Below, piece by piece: positions 35,976 through 44,236 of a DNA stretch of 64,000 nt. The stretch comes from Rhizobium sophorae. GTDB taxonomy: Bacteria > Pseudomonadota > Alphaproteobacteria > Rhizobiales > Rhizobiaceae. The position numbers were made by a program, and so were the translations under genes. The notes below the pieces were generated by a model. The model saw nothing but the letters and a program-made list of their open reading frames with translations. It was not told the origin of the DNA and did not search any database. How positions within the stretch are numbered: the stretch's first letter is position 1; the number at the start of each line of letters is the position of its first letter. The stretch lies in NCBI RefSeq assembly GCF_013087515.1, contig NZ_JABFCN010000066.1, forward strand, positions 248,001 to 312,000, written 5' to 3'.

Positions 35976-37559
35976 TCACTTCTTCTTGGGCAATCCGGGC
36001 AGGCCCGGGAAACCACCACCAAGGCCCGGCAGCTTTGCGCCGCCAAGACCGGGCAATCCGCCCGGCAAGCCTCCGCCTAGACCGGGCATACCCCCACCCG
36101 GTTTTCCGAGACCCGCGGCTTCCGCCTGCTTCTGCAGCGCTTCGAGCTGCTTCGGGTCGATATTCGAGAGATCGGGCATGCCGCCCATGCCGCCGAGGCC
36201 CCCCAGCCCCATCTTGCCGGCAAGGCCGCCCATCATCTGCTTCATCATGCCGCCTTTGCCCTTGCCGCCCATCATCTTCATCATGTCCGCCATCTGGCGG
36301 TGCATCTTCAGAAGCTTGTTGATGGCGGCGGCATCGGTGCCGGAGCCGGCGGCGATGCGCTTCTTGCGCGAATGCTTGAGCAGGTCGGGATTGGCGCGCT
36401 CGGCCCTGGTCATCGACTGGATGATGGCGATCTGGCGGCCGAAAAGTCTGTCGTCGAGGCCGGCTGCGGCCATCTTGTCCTTCATGCCGGCCATGCCGGG
36501 CATCATGCCCATGATGCCGCCCATGCCGCCCATCTTCTGCATCTGGCGCAGCTGGTCGGCCAGGTCATCGAGGTCGAACTTGCCCTTGGCCATCTTGGCG
36601 GCCATGGCCGCCGCCTTCTCGGCGTCGATGTTTTCGGCCGCACGCTCGACGAGCGAGACGATGTCGCCCATGCCGAGGATGCGGTCGGCGATGCGGCGGG
36701 GATGGAATTCCTCCAGCTCGCTCATTTTCTCGCCGACGCCGATCAGCTTGATCGGCTTGCCGGTGACGGCGCGCATCGAAAGGGCGGCACCGCCGCGGCC
36801 ATCGCCATCCATGCGGGTCAGCACCAGACCGGTGATGCCGACGCGTTCGTCGAAACTGCGGGCGAGGTTGACGGCGTCCTGGCCGGTGAGGCTATCGGCG
36901 ACCAGCAGGATTTCATGCGGGTTCGACCGCTTCTTGATGTCGGCCATCTCGACCATCAAGGGCTCGTCGATATGCGTGCGGCCGGCGGTATCGAGGATGA
37001 CGACATCATGGCCGCCGAGCCTGGCCGCCTGCACGGCGCGGGCAGCGATATCGGTCGGTGACTGGCCCGATATGATCGGCAGCGTGTCGATATTGGCCTG
37101 CGCGCCGAGCTGGCGAAGCTGCTCCTGGGCTGCCGGACGGCGTGTGTCGAGCGATGCCATCAGCACCTTCTTCTTCTCGCGCGTCGTCAGTCGATGGGCA
37201 ATCTTGGCCGACGTCGTCGTCTTGCCGGAGCCCTGCAGGCCGACCATCATGATGACGACAGGGGCAGCGGCATGAAGGTCGACGCCGACGCCTTCGCCGC
37301 CCAGCATCTCGATCAGTTCGTCATGGACTATCTTGACGACCATCTGGCCGGGCTTGATCGACTTCAGGATCTCGGCGCCGACGGCTTTTTCACGCACGCG
37401 GTCGGTGAAGGAACGCACGACGTCGAGCGCGACGTCGGCCTCCAGCAACGCACGGCGAACCTCGCGCAGCGCTGCGGAAACATCCGCTTCCGAAAGCGCG
37501 CCACGGCCTGTCAGTCCATTCAGAATGGATCCAAGACGGTCCTGGAGGTTTTCAAACAT
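35976..37559 (-). CDS. ffh: Signal recognition particle protein Ffh
   Basis: This 527-residue SRP GTPase has an N domain (MFENLQDRLGSILNGLTGRGALSEADVSAALREVRRALLEADVALDVV), then a G domain with GLQGSGKTTTSAKIAHRL (near 107), DTRRPAAQEQLRQLG, DTAGRTHID and TRMDGDGRGGAAL. A Met-rich M domain follows (MQKMGGMGGIMGMMPG, then MIQSMTRAER and SGTDAAAINKLLKMHRQM) that binds 4.5S RNA and signal sequences. The end is an unusual Gly/Pro/Leu tail (repeats of PGLGG, GLPGL) of about 45 residues. With FtsY, encoded 3 kb away on the other strand, it targets membrane proteins. The start at 37559 is fixed by MFENLQDRLG. Confidence 0.96.
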   Translation of the reverse strand: MFENLQDRLGSILNGLTGRGALSEADVSAALREVRRALLEADVALDVVRSFTDRVREKAVGAEILKSIKPGQMVVKIVHDELIEMLGGEGVGVDLHAAAPVVIMMVGLQGSGKTTTSAKIAHRLTTREKKKVLMASLDTRRPAAQEQLRQLGAQANIDTLPIISGQSPTDIAARAVQAARLGGHDVVILDTAGRTHIDEPLMVEMADIKKRSNPHEILLVADSLTGQDAVNLARSFDERVGITGLVLTRMDGDGRGGAALSMRAVTGKPIKLIGVGEKMSELEEFHPRRIADRILGMGDIVSLVERAAENIDAEKAAAMAAKMAKGKFDLDDLADQLRQMQKMGGMGGIMGMMPGMAGMKDKMAAAGLDDRLFGRQIAIIQSMTRAERANPDLLKHSRKKRIAAGSGTDAAAINKLLKMHRQMADMMKMMGGKGKGGMMKQMMGGLAGKMGLGGLGGMGGMPDLSNIDPKQLEALQKQAEAAGLGKPGGGMPGLGGGLPGGLPGLGGAKLPGLGGGFPGLPGLPKKK

Positions 37560-37642
37560 CGGCTCTTCCTTGATACGTTTCGGGCGGGTTGGGATATGCC
37601 CGGAAACGTCGTGCTTTTCCTTGACGAAAACAAGACGCAAAG

Positions 37643-37740
37643 CCAAAAAGCACCCGAGGGCGCATCGCGCTGTCGGGTGTTGACCTCCGGGATCTCAGGT
37701 CCCGGTCGGCGGCTCGGAGTCGTGTGGCTCGTCGCGGATT
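37643..37740 (-). ncRNA. Candidate small RNA or attenuator leader upstream of ffh
   Basis: On the minus strand a start near 37740 (seven bases after the -10 box at 37752-37747) would give a ~100-nt transcript. It contains a CCGGGA/TCCCGG hairpin (near 37690-37710) and ends in a CACCCGA/TCGGGTG stem followed by CTTTTT (37676-37644), a good intrinsic terminator. The terminator lies about 85 nt before the ffh ATG. Either an independent sRNA ends here, or ffh transcription is attenuated. No open frame with a ribosome site is seen in it. No family name can be given from sequence alone. Confidence 0.55.
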
Positions 37741-37746
37741 GGGCGC

Positions 37747-37775
37747 GATAAACAGGAAAGCCGCGCGAAAGTCAA
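37747..37775 (-). promoter_or_regulatory. Sigma-70-type promoter upstream of ffh and the candidate RNA
   Basis: On the minus strand TTGACT (37775-37770) and TTTATC (37752-37747) are separated by exactly 17 bp, a good housekeeping promoter. The rest of the spacer up to 38072 is AT-richer and shows no gene; it must also hold the promoter for the small plus-strand gene. Confidence 0.6.
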
Positions 37776-38072
37776 GGCAATGCGGACAAATGACCGCATG
37801 ACCGACTTCTTAAAAGCTGTGTGACGAGAGGGCGGTCGTGTTTCATCCAGTGGTTGCAGTGAAAGTACATATTTAAACGAAGTGATGTATTGGCTTGCAC
37901 AGTCCGCCAGGGTTTCGGGTTTTGCCGATAAATATTCTCACTCGGGCGGCCGAATTCGCTGTCAGCGCCAGTTGCAAATTATTCTGCCTATGATTCTACT
38001 TTCTACTTAAGTGCGTCCTGTAAAATGATTCGTGAATATCCTTGATGCCGAATTAATCGGCGGAGATATCGA

Positions 38073-38276
38073 ATGCTAAATGCTGATATTGAGAGCTGGG
38101 CGCTGGCGCGGGCCCATCATATTGTCCTGAACGAAGGCCTGAATCTGGCGAAGGCGGCACAGGATCTGGACCGCAAACGGTCCCGCTCGCTGGTCTACGA
38201 GCTGAGAAAGGTCATCACCGCAGCTATTGTCGAAGCCCATGCCGCGTCCTTCGATCCCGACGGTGCGCAGCGGTAA
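38073..38276 (+). CDS. Small hypothetical protein, 67 residues
   Basis: The frame starts MLNADIESWALARAHHIVLNEGLNLAKAAQDL and ends DPDGAQR. CGGAG lies 8 bp before the ATG, and the composition (many Ala, Leu, Arg, Glu) suggests two or three helices. I recognise no family. It is separated from ffh by ~510 bp and from dapF by ~118 bp. The upstream DNA is AT-rich, so it has its own promoter or is a species-specific gene. It could also be a chance frame. Confidence 0.5.
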   Translation: MLNADIESWALARAHHIVLNEGLNLAKAAQDLDRKRSRSLVYELRKVITAAIVEAHAASFDPDGAQR

Positions 38277-38394
38277 AAGCCGAACTGCTGCCTCGATGGG
38301 GTCAGCGGGCCGTAACGCCTGCCCGGCACTCACCCACTGGTAATTCCTTCGCATTTCCGCCATATACACCGGAAAGACAGACGGAATGATACCC

Positions 38395-39300
38395 ATGAGC
38401 GCAACGGTCGAATTCGCGAGGATGAACGGGCTTGGCAACAAGATCCTAGTCGTCGACATGCGCGGCCGGCCGGACAAAGTGACGCCGGCGGCGGCGGTGA
38501 CGCTCAATGCCGATCCCCAGACTGAGTTCGATCAGATCATGGCGATCCATGATCCGAAGGCCGAAGGCACCGATGCCTTCATCGATATCCTGAATTCCGA
38601 TGGCTCGAAGGCGCAGGCCTGCGGCAACGGCACGCGCTGCGTCGTGCAGGCGCTTGCCGCCGAGACCGGCAGGAAGGTCTTTACGTTCCAGACGGTCGCC
38701 GGCATCCTCAACGCCGTCGAGCACGAGGACGGGACGATCTCCGTCGATATGGGCCGACCGGTGTTCGATTGGGACAGGATCCCGCTGGCGGAAGAATTCC
38801 ACGACACCAGCCGCATCGAGTTGCAGATCGGCCCGATTGACAAGCCGGTGCTGCATTCGCCTTCGGCGATGTCGATGGGCAATCCGCATGCGATCTTCTG
38901 GGTGGACAGGGACGTGATGTCCTATGATCTCGCCCGCTTCGGACCGCTGCTCGAAAACCATCCGATGTTTCCCGAGCGCGCCAATATCACGCTGGCGCAG
39001 GTGACGTCGCCGACATCGGTGACGACGCGCACCTGGGAGCGCGGCGCGGGGCTGACGCTTGCCTGCGGCTCGGCTGCCTGTTCTGCTGCCGTCAGTGCCG
39101 CGCGCACCGGGCGTACCGGCCGCAAGGTGACGATTAATGTGGCAAGTGCCAAGCCGCCGGGCGTGCTTTCCATCGAATGGCGCGAGCACGACGATCACGT
39201 GATCATGACCGGCCCTGCCGAATGGGAATGGTCGGGCAGGGTCGATCCTTCGACGGGTCTCTGGTCGAGCGATGGTACCCGAGAGGCGGAGGCGCAGTGA
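38395..39300 (+). CDS. dapF: Diaminopimelate epimerase
   Basis: This 301-residue two-domain epimerase makes meso-diaminopimelate for lysine and peptidoglycan. It starts MSATVEFARMNGLGNKILVVDMRG. The two catalytic Cys are in QACGNGTRCVVQ (near residue 78) and LTLACGSAACSAAV (near 220), each in a mirrored half. MSMGNPHAIFWVD is the family central motif. An ATG three codons earlier (38386) is also possible. Its last four bases overlap the mtaB start (GTGA). Confidence 0.95.
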   Translation: MSATVEFARMNGLGNKILVVDMRGRPDKVTPAAAVTLNADPQTEFDQIMAIHDPKAEGTDAFIDILNSDGSKAQACGNGTRCVVQALAAETGRKVFTFQTVAGILNAVEHEDGTISVDMGRPVFDWDRIPLAEEFHDTSRIELQIGPIDKPVLHSPSAMSMGNPHAIFWVDRDVMSYDLARFGPLLENHPMFPERANITLAQVTSPTSVTTRTWERGAGLTLACGSAACSAAVSAARTGRTGRKVTINVASAKPPGVLSIEWREHDDHVIMTGPAEWEWSGRVDPSTGLWSSDGTREAEAQ

Positions 39301-40571
39301 GCGGCATCGAGGTCATTACCTTCGGCTGCCGCCTCAACACATATGAATCCGAAGTGATGAAGGCGCAGGCTGAGAAGGCCGGGCTCAACAATGCCATCCT
39401 GGTCAACACCTGTGCCGTGACCGGCGAGGCCGTGCGCCAGGCCCGCCAGGCGATTCGCCGGGCACGGCGCGACAATCCGCATGCCCGCATCATCGTCACC
39501 GGCTGCGCCGCGCAGACGGAAAAGCAGACCTTTGCCGCGATGGTAGAGGTCGATGCCGTGCTCGGTAACGAGGAGAAGCTGACGAGCGCCTCCTATCGCA
39601 GCCTGCCGGATTTCGGCGTCTCGGCCGAAGAGAAGCTCCGGGTCAACGACATTATGAGCGTCAAGGCGACGGCGCCGCAGATGGTCAGGCATATCGACGG
39701 CCATGTGCGCGCCTTCATCCAGGTGCAGAACGGCTGCGACCATCGCTGCACCTTCTGCATCATTCCCTATGGCCGCGGCAATTCCCGCTCCGTACCGATG
39801 GGAGCCGTCGTCGACCAGGCCCGCAATCTCGTCGACGGTGGTTATCGCGAAATCGTGCTGACCGGCGTCGATGCCACCAGTTATGGCGGCGATCTGCCGG
39901 GCGCCCCGACGCTCGGGCTTTTGGCCAAGACGCTGCTGAAGCAGATCCCCGATATCCGTCGCCTGCGGCTTTCCTCGATCGACAGCATCGAGGCCGATGC
40001 CCATCTGATGGATCTCATTGCCGACGAGCCACGCTTCATGCCGCATCTGCATCTGTCGCTGCAGCATGGCGACGACATGATCCTGAAGCGCATGAAGCGA
40101 CGGCATTTGCGCGCCGACACGCTGCGTTTCATCGAGGATGCGCGTCGCCTTCGCCCCGAGATGAGCTTCGGTGCCGATATGATCGCCGGCTTTCCCACAG
40201 AAACCGAAGAAATGTTCGACAATGCCGTGAGGCTGGCGCAAGAGGCTGGCATCGCCCATCTGCATGTCTTCCCCTACAGCCCGCGTCCCGGCACGCCGGC
40301 CGCCCGCATGCCGCAGCTCGACCGGTCGCTGGTCAAGGATCGCGCCGCAAGGCTGCGCGCCGCTGGACATATGCTGTATCGATCCCATCTCGATCAGATG
40401 ATCGGAACCCGGCAATGGCTGCTTGTTGAAAACAACGGCCTGGCGCACACGGAGAACTTCACGCTGGTAGCAGCCCCCGGCCTTCGTCCCGGCGAACTTG
40501 TGCCGGTCACGATCACCGGCCACAATGGCAAGCATCTCGACATGCAATTGACGGCCGCAGCCGCGGCCTGA
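39297..40571 (+). CDS. mtaB: tRNA t6A37 methylthiotransferase MtaB
   Basis: This 424-residue radical-SAM enzyme converts t6A to ms2t6A at position 37 of tRNAs. The UPF0004 domain has Cys in FGCRLNTYESEVM, NTCAVTGEAVRQ and TGCAAQTEK, ligands of the second cluster. The radical-SAM cluster is CDHRCTFC in QVQNGCDHRCTFCIIPYGRGNSRS. It ends with a TRAM domain. The start is GTG at 39297, overlapping dapF's TGA, with GAGGCGGAGG just upstream; the frame continues further upstream only inside dapF. Confidence 0.93.
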   Translation: MSGIEVITFGCRLNTYESEVMKAQAEKAGLNNAILVNTCAVTGEAVRQARQAIRRARRDNPHARIIVTGCAAQTEKQTFAAMVEVDAVLGNEEKLTSASYRSLPDFGVSAEEKLRVNDIMSVKATAPQMVRHIDGHVRAFIQVQNGCDHRCTFCIIPYGRGNSRSVPMGAVVDQARNLVDGGYREIVLTGVDATSYGGDLPGAPTLGLLAKTLLKQIPDIRRLRLSSIDSIEADAHLMDLIADEPRFMPHLHLSLQHGDDMILKRMKRRHLRADTLRFIEDARRLRPEMSFGADMIAGFPTETEEMFDNAVRLAQEAGIAHLHVFPYSPRPGTPAARMPQLDRSLVKDRAARLRAAGHMLYRSHLDQMIGTRQWLLVENNGLAHTENFTLVAAPGLRPGELVPVTITGHNGKHLDMQLTAAAAA

Positions 40572-40587
40572 CTTTCACGGAATCCTC

Positions 40588-42162
40588 ATGGCGCTCAGTT
40601 TCATCAAAAAGGTCTTCACCTTCGGCAAGCCGGCTGAAGAACCTGTGCCTGCTGCCGTGGAAAGGGAGCTGGAGCCACGTTCGCGCGACGAAGATCTGCC
40701 AATCGCGGATGATCCTGTTCTTCCCGAAGAAATGGATACGGCCGGCGGGCCGGCTGCCGATATCGGCGAGGGCGGGGTCGAAGCACCGGTTGCTGAAGAC
40801 GATGTCGAACCCTCAATCCTGCCAGCTGCGGATCAACTCAGCGATATGGGTGTCGTACCGCTTTCATTGCTGGAAGCCGAGGCAGCAGCGGAGGCGGAGA
40901 CTGAAATCCAAACGGTCGCCGAAACCGTTGCGGAAATACCCGCTTCTGTCCCTCTGGGACATCTCCCCCGCGAGGCGGGAGATCATGTGGAGACCGGAGC
41001 GTTAGAACAGCCGGCTGACCTCGAAGAGATCGTTGAAAAGCTTCCGGAAGAGATTTCGACTGAGGGTGATGCAGGGCTGGATTCGCCCTTCCAGCCATTC
41101 TCCCCACCTGTGGGGGAGATGCCCGGCAGGGCAGAAGGGGGTAGCCCCCCGGCAGAACCGGAGACCGGCTCTCCCATCCTCCCCAAAGGTTTTGCCACCG
41201 GCCCCAAGGTCGTCGAGCCGGAGCCGATTGCCCCGCAACCGAGGCTCAGTTGGTTCCAGCGCCTGCGCAACGGCCTTGCGCGCACCTCCTCGCAGCTGAC
41301 CAGCCAGATCACCGCGCTTTTCACCAAGCGCAAGCTCGATGACGAGACGCTGCAGGATCTTGAGGATCTGCTTATCCAGGCCGATCTCGGCGTCGAGACT
41401 GCCATGCGCGTCACTGATACGCTCGCTTCCGAGCGCTATGGCAAGGATGTCACCGGCGAGGATGTCAGCCGCATCATGGCGTCGGAAATCGCAAAAGTGC
41501 TGAAGCCGGTCGCCAAACCGTTGCAGCTCGACCTTTCGCATAAGCCGCATGTCATCCTCGTCGTCGGCGTCAACGGCACGGGCAAGACGACGACGATCGG
41601 CAAGCTTGCGGCGAAGCTTTCCGGCGCCGGGCTGAAGGTGATGCTGGCTGCCGGCGATACTTTCCGTGCGGCGGCGATCGAGCAGTTGAAGATCTGGGCC
41701 GACCGGACCAATTCCGAATTCATCGGCACCAAGCTTGGCGCCGATGCCGCCGGTCTTGCCTATGATGCCTTCGAACAGGCAAAGGCGAAAAAGTGCGACG
41801 TGCTGATCGTCGATACCGCAGGCCGCCTGCAGAACAAGGCAGAGCTGATGGCCGAGCTCGAGAAGATCGTGCGCGTGCTCGGCAAACTCGATCCCGATGC
41901 CCCGCATACCGTACTGCAGACGCTCGATGCCACGACCGGGCAGAACGCGCTCAGCCAGGTCGAGATCTTCCGCAACGTCGCCGGTGTCAACGGGTTGATC
42001 ATGACCAAGCTCGACGGCACGGCGCGTGGCGGCATTCTCGTTGCCATCTCCGCCAAGCACAAGCTGCCGGTCTATTTCATCGGCGTCGGGGAGGGCGTCG
42101 AGGATCTGGAGCCGTTCGAGGCCGAGGATTTTGCCCATGCCATTGCCGGACTTGGGCAATGA
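40588..42162 (+). CDS. ftsY: Signal recognition particle receptor FtsY, with repeat-derived insert
   Basis: This is a 524-residue protein. Residues ~20-220 are an acidic A domain that contacts the membrane. The NG domain has RLRNGLARTSSQLTSQITALF (N helix), Walker A GVNGTGKTTTIGKLAAKL, AGDTFRAAAIEQLKIW, DTAGRLQNKAELM and TKLDGTARGGILVAI. It docks SRP-ribosome complexes at the inner membrane with Ffh. The A domain contains two stretches (LGHLPREAGD near residue 125 and FSPPVGEMPGRAEGG near 172) that are translated mosaic repeat sequence (40937-41143). The frame is kept through both. Expected length without it is ~455 residues. Confidence 0.95.
   Translation: MALSFIKKVFTFGKPAEEPVPAAVERELEPRSRDEDLPIADDPVLPEEMDTAGGPAADIGEGGVEAPVAEDDVEPSILPAADQLSDMGVVPLSLLEAEAAAEAETEIQTVAETVAEIPASVPLGHLPREAGDHVETGALEQPADLEEIVEKLPEEISTEGDAGLDSPFQPFSPPVGEMPGRAEGGSPPAEPETGSPILPKGFATGPKVVEPEPIAPQPRLSWFQRLRNGLARTSSQLTSQITALFTKRKLDDETLQDLEDLLIQADLGVETAMRVTDTLASERYGKDVTGEDVSRIMASEIAKVLKPVAKPLQLDLSHKPHVILVVGVNGTGKTTTIGKLAAKLSGAGLKVMLAAGDTFRAAAIEQLKIWADRTNSEFIGTKLGADAAGLAYDAFEQAKAKKCDVLIVDTAGRLQNKAELMAELEKIVRVLGKLDPDAPHTVLQTLDATTGQNALSQVEIFRNVAGVNGLIMTKLDGTARGGILVAISAKHKLPVYFIGVGEGVEDLEPFEAEDFAHAIAGLGQ
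40937..41143. repeat. Inverted pair of mosaic repeat inside the ftsY coding sequence
   Basis: Copy 1 (40937-40983, reverse) reads on the minus strand CTCCCGCCTCGCGGGGGAGA, then TGTCCCAGAGGGACAG. Copy 2 (41098-41143, forward) reads CTCCCCACCTGTGGGGGAGA, then TGCCCGGCAGGGCAG. The spacer is 114 bp. The same unit, also as an inverted pair, stands between ccmA and ccmB (45920-46094). No stop codon is created in the ftsY frame. Confidence 0.8.
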
Positions 42163-42238
42163 TGCCACAGATATGCCGCCGAAAGCCTGCAAGGCACGGC
42201 CGGAAACAGGTTTCCAGGAAAACAGGTTTGAAGAACGC

Positions 42239-42883
42239 ATGAGCACCGAAAGCGATATCACCCCGTCTGCTGCCGACCGGCATCATCCGCTGCTGAAACT
42301 GGCGCTGGAACTCGGGCCGCTGATGATCTTCTTCTTCGCCAATCTGCGCGGCCAGTGGCTGGTGGAGACCTTTCCCGCTCTTTCCGAATTGGGCGGACCG
42401 CTGTTCGTTGCGACCGGCCTCTTCATGGCGGCGACGATCATCTCGCTGATCGTTTCGAAGATCGTGCTCGGCCATCTGCCGATCATGCCTTTTGTATCCG
42501 GCATCGTCGTCGTCATCTTCGGCTCGCTGTCGATTTGGCTGCAGAACGAGACCTTCATCAAGATGAAGCCGACCATCGTCAACGCGCTCTTCGGCGTGGC
42601 GCTGCTCGGCGGGCTGGCCTTCGGCAAGTCGCTGCTCGGCTATGTCTTCAACGCCGCCTTCCAGCTCGATGCCGAGGGCTGGCGCAAGCTCACCATCCGC
42701 TGGGGCATCTTCTTTCTCTTCCTTGCGGTGCTGAACGAAGTCGTCTGGCGCAATTTTTCCGACGGTACCTGGGTCGCCTTCAAGGTCTGGGGCACGATGC
42801 CGATCACCATCATCTTCACGCTGGCGCAGATGCCGCTGGTGCTGAAACATAGCGTCAACCTGGAAACGGAAGGCGAGAAGTGA
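42239..42883 (+). CDS. Inner-membrane septation protein A (YciB/IspZ family)
   Basis: This 214-residue protein has five or six predicted membrane helices: ALELGPLMIFFFANLRGQW, LFVATGLFMAATIISLIVSKIV, MPFVSGIVVVIFGSLSIWL, NALFGVALLGGLAFGKSLLGYVF and WGIFFLFLAVLNEVVWR. This is the YciB (septation protein A, IspZ) pattern, linked to cell-envelope synthesis and septation in enterics and Shigella. The start at 42239 (MSTESDITPS) follows ftsY by 76 bp; earlier codons lie inside or near the ftsY end. It overlaps the next gene by 4 bp. Confidence 0.92.
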   Translation: MSTESDITPSAADRHHPLLKLALELGPLMIFFFANLRGQWLVETFPALSELGGPLFVATGLFMAATIISLIVSKIVLGHLPIMPFVSGIVVVIFGSLSIWLQNETFIKMKPTIVNALFGVALLGGLAFGKSLLGYVFNAAFQLDAEGWRKLTIRWGIFFLFLAVLNEVVWRNFSDGTWVAFKVWGTMPITIIFTLAQMPLVLKHSVNLETEGEK

Positions 42884-43467
42884 GCGCTGTCGACGTAGAA
42901 TCTCGCGTAAGACACCAGAACTTCTGGTTTGCCGCCTGCCTTGTGGTCCTGGTCATTCAGATCGCTGCCGAATTTATGATGGGCCGCGTGCCGATCTGCG
43001 CCTGCGGTTATGTCAAGCTGTGGGAGGGCGGGGTCAATACCAGCGGCAATTCGCAGCATCTGTCGGATTGGTATACGCCGTCGCACATCATCCACGGCTT
43101 CCTGTTCTACGGGCTCGCGCATCTCATCCTGCGCGGCAAGCCGTTGGCGGCAAGGCTGCTGCTGGCGCTGGTCATCGAATCCGGCTGGGAGCTGCTCGAA
43201 AACTCCCCTCTCATCATCGACCGCTACCGCACGGCGACGATCGCGCTCGATTATTACGGCGACAGCATCCTGAATTCGGCGATGGACACCGTCTTCATGT
43301 GCGTCGGCTTCTTCTTCGCGCGCCGCGCACCGGTGGCGCTCACGGTTGCGATCGCCATCTTTTTCGAGATTTTCACCGGCTACATAATCCGCGACAACCT
43401 GACGCTCAATGTTGTGATGCTGATCTGGCCGGTGGAGGCGATCAAGGTCTGGCAGGGTGGGGGTTAA
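42880..43467 (+). CDS. UPF0314 (DUF2585) membrane protein
   Basis: This 195-residue protein belongs to DUF2585/UPF0314, a family found almost only in alphaproteobacteria. It has four or five helices: NFWFAACLVVLVIQIAAEF, SHIIHGFLFYGLAHLIL, ARLLLALVIESGWELLENSP and TVFMCVGFFFARRAP, with conserved CACGYVKLWEGGVNTSGNSQHLSDWYTPSH. The function is unknown. The GTG start overlaps the stop of the septation gene (GTGA). The stop TAA lies in the first bases of a mosaic repeat, so the extreme C-terminus (WQGGG) may be repeat-derived. Confidence 0.9.
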   Translation: MSAVDVESRVRHQNFWFAACLVVLVIQIAAEFMMGRVPICACGYVKLWEGGVNTSGNSQHLSDWYTPSHIIHGFLFYGLAHLILRGKPLAARLLLALVIESGWELLENSPLIIDRYRTATIALDYYGDSILNSAMDTVFMCVGFFFARRAPVALTVAIAIFFEIFTGYIIRDNLTLNVVMLIWPVEAIKVWQGGG

Positions 43468-43619
43468 GACCCTCCCAACCCCTTCCCACCAGGGGGAGGG
43501 GCTAACTCGTGGCACCGCCTCGCAAACCGGGCCAACTGCACACTGGACGTTCGATAGGACGCACGGCAAGAGCCGCGTTAAGCCTCTCCCCCTTGTGGGG
43601 AGGGTTGGGGAGGTCTTCG
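43466..43619. repeat. Inverted pair of mosaic repeats between UPF0314 and ccmG
   Basis: Copy A (43466-43510) has CCCTCCCAACCCCTTCCCACCAGGGGGAGG order. Copy B (43573-43619) is the reverse complement, with CTCCCCAACCCTCCCCAC, AAGGGGGAGAGGCTTAACGCG. The arms are ~45 bp and the spacer ~62 bp. Lying between convergent genes, it could end transcription from both sides. Confidence 0.7.
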
Positions 43620-43627
43620 AGGAATCG

Positions 43628-44236
43628 TTACGAGGCCGGCTTCCCGAGCGCCTTTTCCATCGCAGGAAAAAGCCCTTCCTTCAGGCTGATATCGTCGAAG
43701 GGTCCGACGCGCTTGTAGAGGATCGTACCGTCAGGCCCGACCAGATAGCTTTCCGGAATGCCGTAGACACCCCAGTCTATCGCTGCCTTGCCGTTCGGAT
43801 CGATGCCGATCGCCCGAAAAGGGTTGCCGAGCTCGCCGAGGAAACGCAGGGCGTTGTCGCTCTGGTCCTTGTAATTGATGGCTACGACGTTCAGGCGTCC
43901 GTCTTTTGCCAGTTCCTTCAATAGCGGATGTTCGTCCCGGCAGGGGAGGCACCATGAGGCGAAGACGTTGACGAGGGTCAGCTTGCCCTTGATTGCCGCG
44001 TCGGTCAGCGCCGGAAGGTTGGCCCCGTCGAGCGGCGGCAGGTTGAGCGCCGGCGCCTTGGTGCCGATCAGGGCGGAGGGAATTTCGGCGATGTTCTTGC
44101 CATGGAAATCCTGGTCGTAGAGCATTTTTGCCGCCGTGGCCGCAATGCCGCCGAAGACGACGAGCGGCAACAGCGCCAATGCGTAACGGCTCAGTCCGCG
44201 CGGCTTGGCGGCGGTGTTTTCCGGCGTGTCGTTCAT
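43628..44236 (-). CDS. ccmG: Thiol:disulfide interchange protein CcmG/DsbE (CycY)
   Basis: This is a 202-residue membrane-anchored thioredoxin. One N-terminal helix (GLSRYALALLPLVVFGGIAATAA) and the active site FASWCLPCRDEHPLL (CxxC near residues 95-98) are followed by GIPESYLVGPDGTILYKRVG. It reduces the heme-binding Cys pair of apocytochrome c in the periplasm. The start overlaps the ccmD stop by 4 bp. It ends the ccmABCDG operon, next to the mosaic repeat. Confidence 0.94.
   Translation of the reverse strand: MNDTPENTAAKPRGLSRYALALLPLVVFGGIAATAAKMLYDQDFHGKNIAEIPSALIGTKAPALNLPPLDGANLPALTDAAIKGKLTLVNVFASWCLPCRDEHPLLKELAKDGRLNVVAINYKDQSDNALRFLGELGNPFRAIGIDPNGKAAIDWGVYGIPESYLVGPDGTILYKRVGPFDDISLKEGLFPAMEKALGKPAS

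Noticed and set aside
37681..37720. 4.5S SRP RNA next to ffh
   Set aside because: The GACC/GGTC hairpin was tempting, but the conserved SRP RNA loop with GGAAGNAGC-like bases is absent.
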